Positions 17,864-26,478 of a stretch of DNA of 64,000 bases are shown here, piece by piece; the first letter of the stretch is position 1, and each line of letters opens with the position of its first letter. The notes under the pieces are model-generated. The model saw only the letters and a program-made list of their open reading frames with translations, was not told the DNA's origin and did not search any database. The position numbers and the translations under genes are program-made. Source of the stretch: an uncultured Bacteroidales bacterium (GTDB taxonomy: Bacteria; Bacteroidota; Bacteroidia; Bacteroidales; UBA932); the NCBI GenBank assembly GCA_944326305.1, contig CALVDL010000008.1, forward strand, positions 1 through 64,000. The letters are read 5' to 3'.

Positions 17864-19063
17864 ATGGATACGGATAACGAGATCAAGAAGTTCGACTGCT
17901 CCCGCGGCTGCACTGTAGAGCGGGATGACGAAGGTTCCCTGCACTGCACCTACCGTCAGGGATGCTGCAAACTGGAAGTATATGACTGGCTCCCGGGGGT
18001 TGCGCAGGAACAGTATAAAGACTATTTCGAAGTGCGTTTCAAGAATACGCGCAAAGGAATCTATGTAAACAAGTCGGGACAGACCATAAAGACCGGTGAC
18101 ATGGTCATCGTCGAGGCGGCGAACGGCCATGACCTGGGGATAGTCACTCTGGAAGGACCTATGGTCGCCAGGCAGATGTCCTGCAAGAAGATCAGCCCGG
18201 AGACATCGGAATTCAAGCGTATCTACCGCAAGGCCAAGATGTTCGACCTGGAGAAATGGCAGGAGTCCATCGCCCGTGAGCACGAGACGATGATCCGTGC
18301 CCGCCAGATAGCCGAGGAGCTCGGCCTGGAGATGAAGATAGGGGATGTGGAGTTCCAGGGAGACGGGACAAAGGCCATCTTCTATTATATAGCAGACGGC
18401 AGGGTTGATTTCAGACAGCTTATCAAAGTGTTCGCGGACGAATTCCGTATCAGGATAGAGATGAAGCAGATAGGTGCCCGTCAGGAGGCCGGCCTCATAG
18501 GTGGGCTGGGTGTATGCGGGCGGGAACTGTGCTGCTCCAACTATATCTCTGCCTTCCAGTCCATCTCGACGACGGCGGCAAGATGCCAGGACCTGTCCCT
18601 CAACCCACAGAAACTTGCAGGCCAGTGCGGCAAGCTGAAATGCTGCCTGAACTATGAGACTGCCTCGTATATCGATGCGCAGAGCAGGATACCGAAAGTG
18701 ACGGCACCTCTTGAATTCCAGGACGGCCAGGCCTTCCTGATGAAGACGGACATCCTCAGGGAGACAATGTACTTTTCATACGACCCTAACTCGCTTGCCA
18801 ACCTGTTCGCCCTTCCGGCTGCAGATGTCAAGGAGATCATGAGGATGAACCGTAACGGGGAAAAGCCTGAATCCCTGAAGACAGAGCCGGATGCCGTGGC
18901 TACGGAATTCGTATCCGCTGTGGGTGATGACAGTATCACACGCTTCGACGACACCCGCAAGAAGAAAAAGAGACGGCCGGCCAGGCAGGGTAAGGGCGGC
19001 GGCTCGGGGAACGGCCGCCAGCAGCGCGGCCAGAAGCCACAGAAACAGGAGTCCAATTCATAG
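17864..19063 (+). CDS. ricT: RicT/YaaT-like PSP1-domain protein
   Basis: A 399-residue protein with a PSP1 domain and two cysteine clusters, CGRELCCSNY and GQCGKLKCC. These match the RicT (YaaT) subunit of the Fe-S-containing Ric complex described in Bacillus. The first 25 residues add two further cysteines (FDCSRGC) and the last 40 are a Lys/Arg/Gly-rich tail probably unstructured. It follows holB by 3 bp and precedes the GldH-like gene, an order often seen in Bacteroidetes. What it does in this phylum is not established. Confidence 0.88.
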   Translation: MDTDNEIKKFDCSRGCTVERDDEGSLHCTYRQGCCKLEVYDWLPGVAQEQYKDYFEVRFKNTRKGIYVNKSGQTIKTGDMVIVEAANGHDLGIVTLEGPMVARQMSCKKISPETSEFKRIYRKAKMFDLEKWQESIAREHETMIRARQIAEELGLEMKIGDVEFQGDGTKAIFYYIADGRVDFRQLIKVFADEFRIRIEMKQIGARQEAGLIGGLGVCGRELCCSNYISAFQSISTTAARCQDLSLNPQKLAGQCGKLKCCLNYETASYIDAQSRIPKVTAPLEFQDGQAFLMKTDILRETMYFSYDPNSLANLFALPAADVKEIMRMNRNGEKPESLKTEPDAVATEFVSAVGDDSITRFDDTRKKKKRRPARQGKGGGSGNGRQQRGQKPQKQESNS

Positions 19064-19073
19064 TCCGGTGACA

Positions 19074-19541
19074 ATGCGCCCGATATGTCATGTGCCTCTT
19101 GCCGGAGCTGTGCTTCTCCTTTTTGCCGCCCTGTCCTCTTGTGCGGCACCAGAGGAGAACGGGTCCTTTGTCCGGAATACGGGAAAGGGCCCGGGGGACA
19201 GCTACAGTTTCACTGTCGATCTTGGTGACAGCCTCTGCCGCCATGCCCTGTATTTCTATACAGTGATGGACGCCTCTGCAAAGGATTTCGACTCCATGCC
19301 CCGGCTGCTGCAGCTCAGGATAGAGGCAGTGTCCCCGTCAGGGGACGTTTTTTCCGAGGAGGCGGGCATAGACAAGTACAGCTATACGCGGCGCGGAAGT
19401 TTCTCGGTGCAATACGAGTCCCTTTACCGGAGCGGGTTCACTCCAGTGGAGTACGGCCGCTGGGCTTTCCGTGTGGAAGTCCTGAACGGGGATGACTTCC
19501 CGGGGCTGCGTGGCCTCGGGCTCAAGCATGAAAAACTCTGA
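19074..19541 (+). CDS. GldH-like lipoprotein
   Basis: A 155-residue lipoprotein with signal peptide ending LSSC (about Cys23). The body contains short beta strands such as ALYFYTVMDAS and GRWAFRVEVLN, and its length fits the gliding-motility lipoprotein GldH. Position directly after ricT also supports this. GldH was defined in gliding Flavobacterium; in non-gliding Bacteroidales it is kept and is probably linked to the cell envelope or type IX secretion. The assignment rests on position, size and weak similarity. The ATG at 19074 is chosen because it starts the signal peptide. Confidence 0.65.
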   Translation: MRPICHVPLAGAVLLLFAALSSCAAPEENGSFVRNTGKGPGDSYSFTVDLGDSLCRHALYFYTVMDASAKDFDSMPRLLQLRIEAVSPSGDVFSEEAGIDKYSYTRRGSFSVQYESLYRSGFTPVEYGRWAFRVEVLNGDDFPGLRGLGLKHEKL

Positions 19542-19551
19542 ACAGAACATT

Positions 19552-20313
19552 ATGGGAAAAGATAAACTCAGGAAATTCAAGGAGAACGAGACGTTCTCAT
19601 GCATGGTGCAGCCTTCTGCACAGGAAGTGCTCGGGACGGACCACCCTCTCAAAGGGCATTGGGGCGAAAAGATGTTCGGGAACACTAACCCCATTGTGCT
19701 CGAGCTCGGATGCGGGAAAGGGGAGTATACCATAGACCTGGCGCAGCGTAATCCTGCATTCAACTATATCGGAGTGGATATAAAGGGGGCAAGGCTGTGG
19801 AAGGGGGCCAAATATGCTACGGAGCACGCCCTGCCGAATGTGGCCTTCCTGAGGACAAGGATAGAGTTCATCTGCTCGCTGTTCGCGCCGGACGAGGTGT
19901 CTGAAATATGGATTACGTTTGCCGACCCGCAGCTCAAGAAGCCGAAAAAAAGGCTCACGTCCCCGATTTTCCTTGAACGCTACAGGAAGCTGCTGAAGAA
20001 GGGCGGTATCGTACACCTTAAGACGGACAGCAGGCTTCTACATGAATATACGCGGGCTGTGGCCCGGCAGAACGCCCTGGATGTACTTGCATGTGCGACC
20101 GATGTCTACGGGGCAGACCGGGAGAAACTGTACGGGACACCGCTTGAGTCCGTTTGCGGAAGGGATGCCGTAGATGCTCTTTTCCAGGTGCAGACCTTCT
20201 ACGAGTCCCAGTATCTTGCCCAGGGGATACCTATCACTTACCTCTCATTCATTATAGACCATGACGGGGCGTATGCGGCTCCGGATTTCGACGAGGACAG
20301 GTGGGAGCGTTAG
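19552..20313 (+). CDS. trmB: tRNA (guanine-N7)-methyltransferase
   Basis: Methylates G46 of tRNA using S-adenosylmethionine. The 253-residue protein shows the SAM-binding motif LELGCGKGEYTIDLAQ, the next strand GVDIKGARLWKGAK, and the TrmB signature FADPQLKKPKKRL. The catalytic HLKTDS lies further on. ATG at 19552 (MGKDKLRKF) is chosen. Another in-frame ATG at 19528 would overlap the gldH-like gene. It is convergent with smpB, with only 1 bp between the stops. Confidence 0.94.
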   Translation: MGKDKLRKFKENETFSCMVQPSAQEVLGTDHPLKGHWGEKMFGNTNPIVLELGCGKGEYTIDLAQRNPAFNYIGVDIKGARLWKGAKYATEHALPNVAFLRTRIEFICSLFAPDEVSEIWITFADPQLKKPKKRLTSPIFLERYRKLLKKGGIVHLKTDSRLLHEYTRAVARQNALDVLACATDVYGADREKLYGTPLESVCGRDAVDALFQVQTFYESQYLAQGIPITYLSFIIDHDGAYAAPDFDEDRWER

Positions 20314-20314
20314 A

Positions 20315-20764
20315 CTACATCCTCTCCATCTCCCTCCTCATGTCCTTCTCCTTGATTGACTGGCGCTTGTCGTACTGCTTCTTTCCCCTGGCGAGGGCTA
20401 TGAGCAGCTTGGCATAGCCGTTGTCAGCGATGAACAGCCTGACTGCCACTATGGTAAGGCCCTTCTCCTTTACAGACCTCTGCAGCTTGCCGAGCTCCTT
20501 GCGGGTGAGCAGCAGCTTGCGCTCGCGGCGCGGGTCCTGTTTCCCCCAGCTGCCCCAGAAGTATTCCGCCACATGCATGTTCTTGACATACAGTTCCCCG
20601 TTGTTGAAATAGCAGAATGCGTCCACTAAAGAGGCTTTCCCGGCCCGGATGGACTTTATCTCCGACCCGGTAAGCACTATACCGGCAGTATAAGTCTCGA
20701 GGAACTCATAATCGAATGAGGCCCTCCTGTTCTTTATCTCGACTTTACTTTTCGCTTTCGGCAT
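20315..20764 (-). CDS. smpB: SsrA-binding protein SmpB
   Basis: A 149-residue partner of tmRNA in trans-translation. The OB-fold core is recognisable from [19 protein letters not shown], the SmpB signature [20 protein letters not shown] and the C-terminal basic tail [19 protein letters not shown]. It is convergent with trmB and divergent from ahcY. Confidence 0.97.
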   Translation of the reverse strand: MPKAKSKVEIKNRRASFDYEFLETYTAGIVLTGSEIKSIRAGKASLVDAFCYFNNGELYVKNMHVAEYFWGSWGKQDPRRERKLLLTRKELGKLQRSVKEKGLTIVAVRLFIADNGYAKLLIALARGKKQYDKRQSIKEKDMRREMERM

Positions 20765-20794
20765 GTTTATCCCTCCGTTTCAGAAAACCGGACG

Positions 20795-20802
20795 CAAAGA
20801 TA
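20795..20802 (-). promoter_or_regulatory. -7 element of smpB
   Basis: Read on the minus strand this is TATCTTTG, a good TAnnTTTG match 30 bp before the smpB start. A TTTG at 20829-20826 could be its -33, although the 23-bp spacing is long. Confidence 0.5.
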
Positions 20803-20822
20803 CTTATATTTTCCACATAAAA

Positions 20823-20853
20823 TTGCAAAGGGTGCCGATTCTCACTACATTTG
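20823..20853 (+). promoter_or_regulatory. promoter of ahcY-miaA
   Basis: TACATTTG (20846-20853) fits the -7 consensus, with TTG (20823-20825) 20 bp upstream as -33. It lies 63 bp before the ahcY start. The -33 region abuts that of the divergent smpB promoter. Confidence 0.6.
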
Positions 20854-20916
20854 TTGCCGGCAGAGCCGCCTCCGGGCCGGAGAATCTGCGGAAAACCATA
20901 TAAAACTTCAATAGCC

Positions 20917-22167
20917 ATGTCAGAAATCAGAGACATCAGCCTGTGGCCGGACGGACGGCTGAAAATCGAATGGGTGAGGCACCACATGCCGCTCCTCAAC
21001 GGACTCGAAAAGGAATTCTCGGAAGAAAAGCCGTTCAAAGGGATGAAGATAGCCCTTTCGGTGCACCTGGAGGCAAAGACAGCATACCTGTGCGAGACAC
21101 TTGCTGCAGGGGGTGCGCAGATGTATGTCACCGGGAGCAATCCCCTGTCTACCCAGGACGATGTCGCAGCAGCGCTCGCGCATGAAGGCATGAACGTGTT
21201 CGCATGGTACGGGGCCACCCCGGAAGAATACGGGGCGCATATTAGGAAGGTCCTCGAGGCCGGGCCGAACATAATCATAGATGACGGCGGGGACCTCGTC
21301 CATCTGATGCACACCGAATTCACCCACCTTATCCCGGATGTTATCGGAGGCTGCGAAGAAACCACCACCGGAATCCTGAGGCTGCAGGCCATGGACCGTT
21401 CGGGAGAGCTCCAGTTCCCTATGATGCTGGTGAACAATGCCGACTGCAAGCATCTTTTCGACAACCGCTACGGTACAGGGCAGTCCGTATGGGACGGGAT
21501 CAACAGGACGACCAACCTCATTGTGGCGGGAAAGACCGTGGTGGTCGCCGGATACGGCTGGTGCGGCAAGGGTGTGGCCATGAGGGCCAAGGGGATGGGT
21601 GCCAAGGTCATTGTCACCGAAGTAGACCCGATAAAGGCAATGGAGGCTGTCATGGACGGATTTTCCGTAATGAAGATGGCGCAGGCCGCCCCTCTGGGGG
21701 ACATCTTTGTCACGGTGACAGGATGCAGTGATGTGGTCACACGGGAGCATTTCCTCCTTATGAAGGACGGGGCCATCTGCTGCAATGCCGGGCACTTCGA
21801 TGTCGAGGTGGATGTCCGGGGGCTTTCCGGGATGGCGGTTGAGGCCAGGCCCGCCCGCAAGAACATTACAGGCTATCTGCTTGAGAACGGCAGAAGGATA
21901 TATGTCCTTGCGGAGGGCCGCCTGGTGAACCTTGCGGCAGGTGACGGGCATCCTGCCGAAATCATGGACATGTCATTCGCAATACAGGCCCTAAGTGCAA
22001 GATACCTCGTGCAGAACGGGCACAGGATAGAGCGTAGGGCATGGCACATGCTCAACAATGTGCCGCGCAGTATCGACCAGGAGGTGGCAGGGCGTATCCT
22101 GTCGTCATGGGGCTGCGGGATTGACACCCTTACACCTGAACAGAGGAAATACCTTTATGGGGAATAG
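20917..22167 (+). CDS. ahcY: adenosylhomocysteinase, short archaeal/Thermotoga-like form
   Basis: Hydrolyses S-adenosylhomocysteine in the methyl cycle, using bound NAD. The 416 residues show VNNADCKHLFDNRYGTGQS (172-190), the dinucleotide-binding GYGWCGKG (212-219) and CNAGHFDVEVDV. The wording of these motifs is that of archaeal and Thermotoga-type enzymes. The protein ends in LTPEQRKYLYGE and lacks the C-terminal extension ending in a Lys/Tyr-containing KPDHYRY-like tail of most bacterial and eukaryotic forms. ATG at 20917 begins MSEIRDISLW. Its last 11 bp overlap miaA. Confidence 0.9.
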   Translation: MSEIRDISLWPDGRLKIEWVRHHMPLLNGLEKEFSEEKPFKGMKIALSVHLEAKTAYLCETLAAGGAQMYVTGSNPLSTQDDVAAALAHEGMNVFAWYGATPEEYGAHIRKVLEAGPNIIIDDGGDLVHLMHTEFTHLIPDVIGGCEETTTGILRLQAMDRSGELQFPMMLVNNADCKHLFDNRYGTGQSVWDGINRTTNLIVAGKTVVVAGYGWCGKGVAMRAKGMGAKVIVTEVDPIKAMEAVMDGFSVMKMAQAAPLGDIFVTVTGCSDVVTREHFLLMKDGAICCNAGHFDVEVDVRGLSGMAVEARPARKNITGYLLENGRRIYVLAEGRLVNLAAGDGHPAEIMDMSFAIQALSARYLVQNGHRIERRAWHMLNNVPRSIDQEVAGRILSSWGCGIDTLTPEQRKYLYGE

Positions 22168-23167
22168 CACGAATATCGGTGTCCCTCCGATGGCGGAACT
22201 GCCGCAGCCTGAAAGCATAGATGCCGCCGGAGTGCTGCAGTCCTATTTGGACGGCGGCATTGACCTGATATGTGTACTCGGCCCGACGGCTTCAGGCAAG
22301 ACAAGGTATGCTGTCCGCCTTGCAAAGGAGATAGACAGGCTCCTGGAGAATGACACCCGTTTCTCCGGTGCTGCTATAGGCGGAAGGCCGGCATCCCATG
22401 CAGAAATCCTTTCTGCCGACTCCCGCCAGGTGTACCGCGGCATGGATATAGGTACGGGGAAGGACCTGTCGGAATATGACGGTGTACCGTACCATCTGAT
22501 AGATATAGCCGATGCAGGGACGAAATACAACATCTATGAATACCAGAAGGATTTCGGAAGGGCCTACCAGGATGTCATCTCACGCGGCTGTGTCCCTGTG
22601 CTTTGCGGCGGTTCGGGCCTTTACATAGAGGCTGTCACCTGCGGGTATTCCCTGCCTGACGTGCCTGCGGACCAGCAGCTGCGGGCAGTGCTGGAGAAAG
22701 AGGACACGCCTGCGCTGATAGCAAGGCTCGCCGCGTTGAAGCCGCTGCACAACTCTACTGACTACGATACCAGGAAGAGGCTTATCCGGGCGCTGGAGAT
22801 TGCCATATACGAGTCGGAACACCCTGTTGACAGGACACATTCCCTTCCTAAAGAAACCTTCTATATCGGTACGCTTGTCAGCCGCGAGGAACGTAATGCC
22901 AGGATAGACCGGCGTCTCGAAGCCCGTCTGCAGGATGGGATGGTGGAGGAGGTACGGCGGCTTCTGGACAGCGGGATACCGGCTGAGGACCTCATATATT
23001 ATGGTCTTGAATATAAATTCGTCACAATGTATCTGACTGGGCAGCTCGACTATGACACTATGAAAGAGCGTCTTGCCATTGCCATACACCAGTTCGCCAA
23101 ACGGCAGATGACATGGTTCCGGGGCATGGAGCGTAAAGGGATACGGATACATTGGACCCGCGTGTGA
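22157..23167 (+). CDS. miaA: tRNA dimethylallyltransferase
   Basis: Transfers a dimethylallyl group to N6 of A37 in tRNAs. The 336-residue protein has the P-loop GPTASGKT (42-49), the SADSRQVYRGMDIGTGKD motif and HLIDIADAGTKYNIYEYQKDF. The C-terminus keeps ETFYIGTLVSREERNARIDRR. The N-terminus is about 30 residues longer than usual before the P-loop; a start at Met12 is also possible. ATG at 22157 lies inside the end of ahcY, implying co-translation of the two genes. Confidence 0.94.
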   Translation: MGNSTNIGVPPMAELPQPESIDAAGVLQSYLDGGIDLICVLGPTASGKTRYAVRLAKEIDRLLENDTRFSGAAIGGRPASHAEILSADSRQVYRGMDIGTGKDLSEYDGVPYHLIDIADAGTKYNIYEYQKDFGRAYQDVISRGCVPVLCGGSGLYIEAVTCGYSLPDVPADQQLRAVLEKEDTPALIARLAALKPLHNSTDYDTRKRLIRALEIAIYESEHPVDRTHSLPKETFYIGTLVSREERNARIDRRLEARLQDGMVEEVRRLLDSGIPAEDLIYYGLEYKFVTMYLTGQLDYDTMKERLAIAIHQFAKRQMTWFRGMERKGIRIHWTRV

Positions 23168-23317
23168 ACATTGCCTGGATGCGGCCTGAGAGCGGTCTTG
23201 CCCTCCGGACATGAAAAAAATTTGGCAGGAGCATGCAACAAATCAATGGCCTCCCCGTCTAATCCATAGAGCCTTGAAGGACATAGCCGGTCCTGAAAGC
23301 ATAAACAGATACACGTA

Positions 23318-23830
23318 ATGGACAGGGAAGAAGCCGCAGTGATATTCAGGACCTACAGTAAGAAGCTGTTCAACATAGCTTTGCGTATCACTGCGTCTGT
23401 CCCTGAGTCGGAAGAGATAATGCAGGAGAGCATTATAAGGTATCTGACAAAGGCACCGAGGCTGGATGCCGAGCCGATGAAGGCCGCCTGGCTGCGCAGC
23501 ACCTGTGTGCGCCTGTCCATTGACTGGCTCAGGAGGACGCGCAGGCTGCAGCCGCTGGATTCCTGGACGGAGTGCATACCGGATGAAAGCGGGAGCCCGG
23601 AAGACGCCATGTGGGACAATATGGGGAAAGACACTGTGCAGGAAGTGATGTCCGCTCTTGAGTCTTTGCCTTGCGGATACAGGACAGTCCTTGTCCTCAG
23701 GCTGATAGAAAATTATGACTATGGCCGGATTGCGGACCTTATGCATATAAGCGAAAGCGGGGTCCGGAGCCAGTATCTCAGGGCCAGAAGGAAGCTTGCA
23801 GGCATCCTGAAAGACAGGCTTGGAAAATAA
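23318..23830 (+). CDS. ECF-type RNA polymerase sigma factor
   Basis: A 170-residue two-domain sigma-70 family factor. Region 2 covers the N-terminal half, with FNIALRITASVPESEEIMQE and LRSTCVRLSIDWLRR. Region 4 lies at about 110-165, with ALESLPCGYRTVLVLRLIEN and the helix-turn-helix HISESGVRSQYLRARRKL. It is the first gene of a three-gene set with a single-span membrane protein (27 bp later) and a GIN lipoprotein, so it probably controls envelope genes. No clear promoter is visible in the 150 bp upstream. Confidence 0.92.
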   Translation: MDREEAAVIFRTYSKKLFNIALRITASVPESEEIMQESIIRYLTKAPRLDAEPMKAAWLRSTCVRLSIDWLRRTRRLQPLDSWTECIPDESGSPEDAMWDNMGKDTVQEVMSALESLPCGYRTVLVLRLIENYDYGRIADLMHISESGVRSQYLRARRKLAGILKDRLGK

Positions 23831-23857
23831 TGCCGGTTTTTATTCGCAGAATAATCG

Positions 23858-24355
23858 ATGGAGCAGTATTTCAGAAAATATTCATCCGAGATAGAGGCCC
23901 TGGAGACAGGGCACGGGGTCAGTGAAGAGGCTTTCCTGTCGAGATGTGCTTCAATAGGGAGAAAGTCAGCTCTACGGAGAAGGCTCCCCGCCTTGCTGGG
24001 CACAGCTGCGGCCGTTGCCGCCGTCATCGTCTCCATCTTCCTCCTGGACCGGGAAGAGGCCCCAGGCCCGGCAGAGCTGTACGTGCAGGAATACACTGAC
24101 GGCATCCGCGGTATCCTGGACAATATCAGGGATATGGAGATGGAGTCGGATGTATGCCGGCAGATGGACATATCCTCTACTGTGGAGGAACTGCTGGCCT
24201 CCCGGAATGACCTGGAAAAGCAGCTGGACGGGCTGGACATGGATGACAAGATGCTGGTCCTCAAGACCTATTATGACAGGCAGACTGAATGTGTGGCATC
24301 ACTTTACAGGGACTGCATCCGTGCCTACTCTCATGATATGATGAGGAATTATTAA
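23858..24355 (+). CDS. single-span membrane protein, possible anti-sigma factor
   Basis: A 165-residue protein that I cannot assign to a family. Residues 1-45 are cytoplasmic-looking and charged, about 46-66 (LPALLGTAAAVAAVIVSIFLL) form one membrane segment, and the rest is acidic and probably helical with many Met, Glu and Asp residues. Its position between an ECF sigma factor and a GIN lipoprotein, and the one-span topology, suggest an anti-sigma or sensor role, but no zinc-binding anti-sigma motif is present. Confidence 0.65.
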   Translation: MEQYFRKYSSEIEALETGHGVSEEAFLSRCASIGRKSALRRRLPALLGTAAAVAAVIVSIFLLDREEAPGPAELYVQEYTDGIRGILDNIRDMEMESDVCRQMDISSTVEELLASRNDLEKQLDGLDMDDKMLVLKTYYDRQTECVASLYRDCIRAYSHDMMRNY

Positions 24356-24367
24356 AACCAGATACCA

Positions 24368-25459
24368 ATGAAAAGAATCATTTCAATCGCATCGGTGGCA
24401 GTGGCGCTTCTGTGCCTGACATCTTGCGCCGCATACGGCAAATGCGGCAGAGGGAATTCTGACGGCATGGAGAAATCCTACAGTATAAAAGGGTTCACAG
24501 GGATCAAGTCCGAACTCTGTACGGATCGAGGCTCCAGGAATTTCTCAAGATGGAAGGGGTGGAATGTCGCGGAAATCACTGTGTATGTGGAGAAAAGCAG
24601 CGGATACGATGTGTCCGTCAGGATTTCCGACGAAAGATACAGTGACGCGGTGCGCCTTGAGAAGTCCGGCAGTAACCTTATAGTGAAAGTGATGACAGTC
24701 AAACCGCCGGACAGGCACGACAGCGCTCCGGAGGTGGAGGTGTTCGTGAAGATGCCCAAGATCGGGTTCATCGACCTTTCGGGCCTTGTGTCCATGAGCA
24801 TGAAAGGGGAGTTCACCTCTGATGAGCTGGAGGTCCATCTTTCCGGCGCGTCGACGCTCAGCGGACTTGTCTCCAGGAATATATGTTCCACTGTGGAGAT
24901 GAGCGGGGCTTCTTCCGCCAGTGGCCTGGAGATCAGTTCAAAGGAAAGATGCAGCATGAAGGTCAGCGGGGCAGGGGAGATTACGGGGCTTAAGCTGCGG
25001 ACAAGTTCCCTGGATCTGGATTACAGCGGGGCCGCTGATGTGTCCGGTGCTGATATATCCGCTGACAATGTGGATATTGATGCGTCCGGTGCCGCAAAAA
25101 TGCGCGGAAGCATTACTTCCTGCAATTCTGCGGTGCTGGCCCTGTCCGGTGGGGCGGATTTCTCCCTGTGCGGTGAGGCTGATTCTATGGATGCGGAGCT
25201 TTCAGGGGCCGCTAAGCTTTCTCTGGATTCTGACTCATGCGGGACCAGGCTCAGACTTGGGTGCAGCGGGGCTTCTTCCGCCAGGATGGAGGATGCGGCT
25301 TTCAGGGAAGTGGATGTATCCCTTTACGCAGCCGCGTCCGCCCATGTCCGTGCTACTGAATCGCTGGTGACGGATGTGGCGAAGACTGCATCGCTGGATT
25401 ACTACGGCAGCCCTGGGTCCGTGTATCACCGGTCAAGCAATATCCGCGAGCACAAGTAG
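24368..25459 (+). CDS. GIN-domain (DUF2807) lipoprotein with SGA repeats
   Basis: A 363-residue lipoprotein with lipobox LTSC (Cys20). After a first strand domain (FTGIKSELCTDRGS) it contains at least eight turns of about 20 residues, each with an SGA- or SGG-centred motif: LSGASTLSG, MSGASSASG, VSGAGEITG, YSGAADVSG, ASGAAKMRG, LSGGADFSL, LSGAAKLSL and CSGASSARM. That is the regular ladder of a right-handed beta helix. It is probably surface exposed or facing the periplasm. It follows the membrane protein by 12 bp. The ligand is unknown. Confidence 0.82.
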   Translation: MKRIISIASVAVALLCLTSCAAYGKCGRGNSDGMEKSYSIKGFTGIKSELCTDRGSRNFSRWKGWNVAEITVYVEKSSGYDVSVRISDERYSDAVRLEKSGSNLIVKVMTVKPPDRHDSAPEVEVFVKMPKIGFIDLSGLVSMSMKGEFTSDELEVHLSGASTLSGLVSRNICSTVEMSGASSASGLEISSKERCSMKVSGAGEITGLKLRTSSLDLDYSGAADVSGADISADNVDIDASGAAKMRGSITSCNSAVLALSGGADFSLCGEADSMDAELSGAAKLSLDSDSCGTRLRLGCSGASSARMEDAAFREVDVSLYAAASAHVRATESLVTDVAKTASLDYYGSPGSVYHRSSNIREHK

Positions 25460-25483
25460 GACTGTCTCTGTCCTGTGCAAATA

Positions 25484-25515
25484 AATAAAGGTGCAGTCAC
25501 AGCTGCACCTTTATT
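25484..25515. terminator. bidirectional terminator between convergent genes
   Basis: AATAAAGGTGCAG (25484-25496) pairs perfectly with CTGCACCTTTATT (25503-25515) around a 6-nt loop. The right arm lies inside the 3' end of the minus-strand EEP gene, whose stop codon is in the loop. It serves the plus-strand GIN gene and possibly both directions. Confidence 0.75.
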
Positions 25516-26429
25516 ATTACAGGGAAATGGTCTGAAGGTGTCCTTGCCTGATATTCATGCAGGTCTATTTCCTTGGGGAAGTTGCCGGACTTGTAGGTGT
25601 CCCCTCCGGTCTTTTCACTCCGGTATGTCTCTGTGAGCACCCCATAGTTCTTCACTTCCATGCCGGAGGACACGAAGATGTGGTCTATCCTGCTGTCAGT
25701 GCGGGAGTCCGGATTGAAGCCGTTGGCCGTCCCGTTAGGGGCGTATTTCTTTTCTGCCGTGACGAATGAGTCCTCCAGGATGCCTGCTCCCGTGAATGTA
25801 TTGTAGATTTCATTCTTCTGGTCTACATTGAAATCCCCGGTCAGGAAGACCGTCTCGTTCTTTCCGCACCATTCCTTTATCCGGCTGACGACGAGCTTTG
25901 CCCCTTCGGCCCTGGCCTTCACTCCCACGTGGTCCATGTGCAGGTTGAAGAACCATATCTTCTTGCCGGTCTCCATGTCCTTGAAATGTCCCCATGTGCA
26001 GATTCTCGGGAGGGCGGCATCCCAGCCTCTGGACGGCACTTCCGGTGTCTCTGACAGCCAGAACCACCCTCCGTCCAGGACTTTGAACCTGTCTTTCCTG
26101 TAAAATACCGGTGCATATTCCCCTTTTGTCTTCCCGTCATCCCTCCCTGCGCCGATGTAACCGTATTCCGGAAGAGCTGCGAGCATATCACTCAGTTGTC
26201 CTTCAAGCACTTCCTGGGAGCCGAAGATGTCCACTCCCTCAAACTCTATCAGGGAGCATATCCACGGGTATCTGGCATCCCATCCGTTTCCCTTGGCTGC
26301 ATCGCCTTCGTTTTCGTTACGGATGTTGTAGGTTGCCACGGTGAGATTCTGGGCGGCTGCACCGTAAAATGAAAATGCCAGGCATGTCGCTGCCATGCCG
26401 GACAATAGCAGTTTTCTGAAGTGGTCCAT
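25497..26429 (-). CDS. secreted endonuclease/exonuclease/phosphatase-family protein
   Basis: A 310-residue exported enzyme of the DNase I-like EEP superfamily. After a signal peptide ending GAAAQ it reads LTVATYNIRNENEGD, then GSQEVLEGQLSDML (metal-binding Glu), FLTGDFNVDQKNEIY (Asp and Asn) and SRIDHIFVSSG. It ends with PSDHFPVIIKV, the catalytic His. Family members cleave phosphodiesters or phosphomonoesters in nucleic acids, sphingolipids or inositol phosphates; which applies here is open. Met at 26429 is chosen as start since it begins the signal peptide. Confidence 0.88.
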   Translation of the reverse strand: MDHFRKLLLSGMAATCLAFSFYGAAAQNLTVATYNIRNENEGDAAKGNGWDARYPWICSLIEFEGVDIFGSQEVLEGQLSDMLAALPEYGYIGAGRDDGKTKGEYAPVFYRKDRFKVLDGGWFWLSETPEVPSRGWDAALPRICTWGHFKDMETGKKIWFFNLHMDHVGVKARAEGAKLVVSRIKEWCGKNETVFLTGDFNVDQKNEIYNTFTGAGILEDSFVTAEKKYAPNGTANGFNPDSRTDSRIDHIFVSSGMEVKNYGVLTETYRSEKTGGDTYKSGNFPKEIDLHEYQARTPSDHFPVIIKVQL

Positions 26430-26478
26430 AGTGATGTCGTGTTTATGATTCTGTATTAAGGCTGCCATCCGGGTCCTG

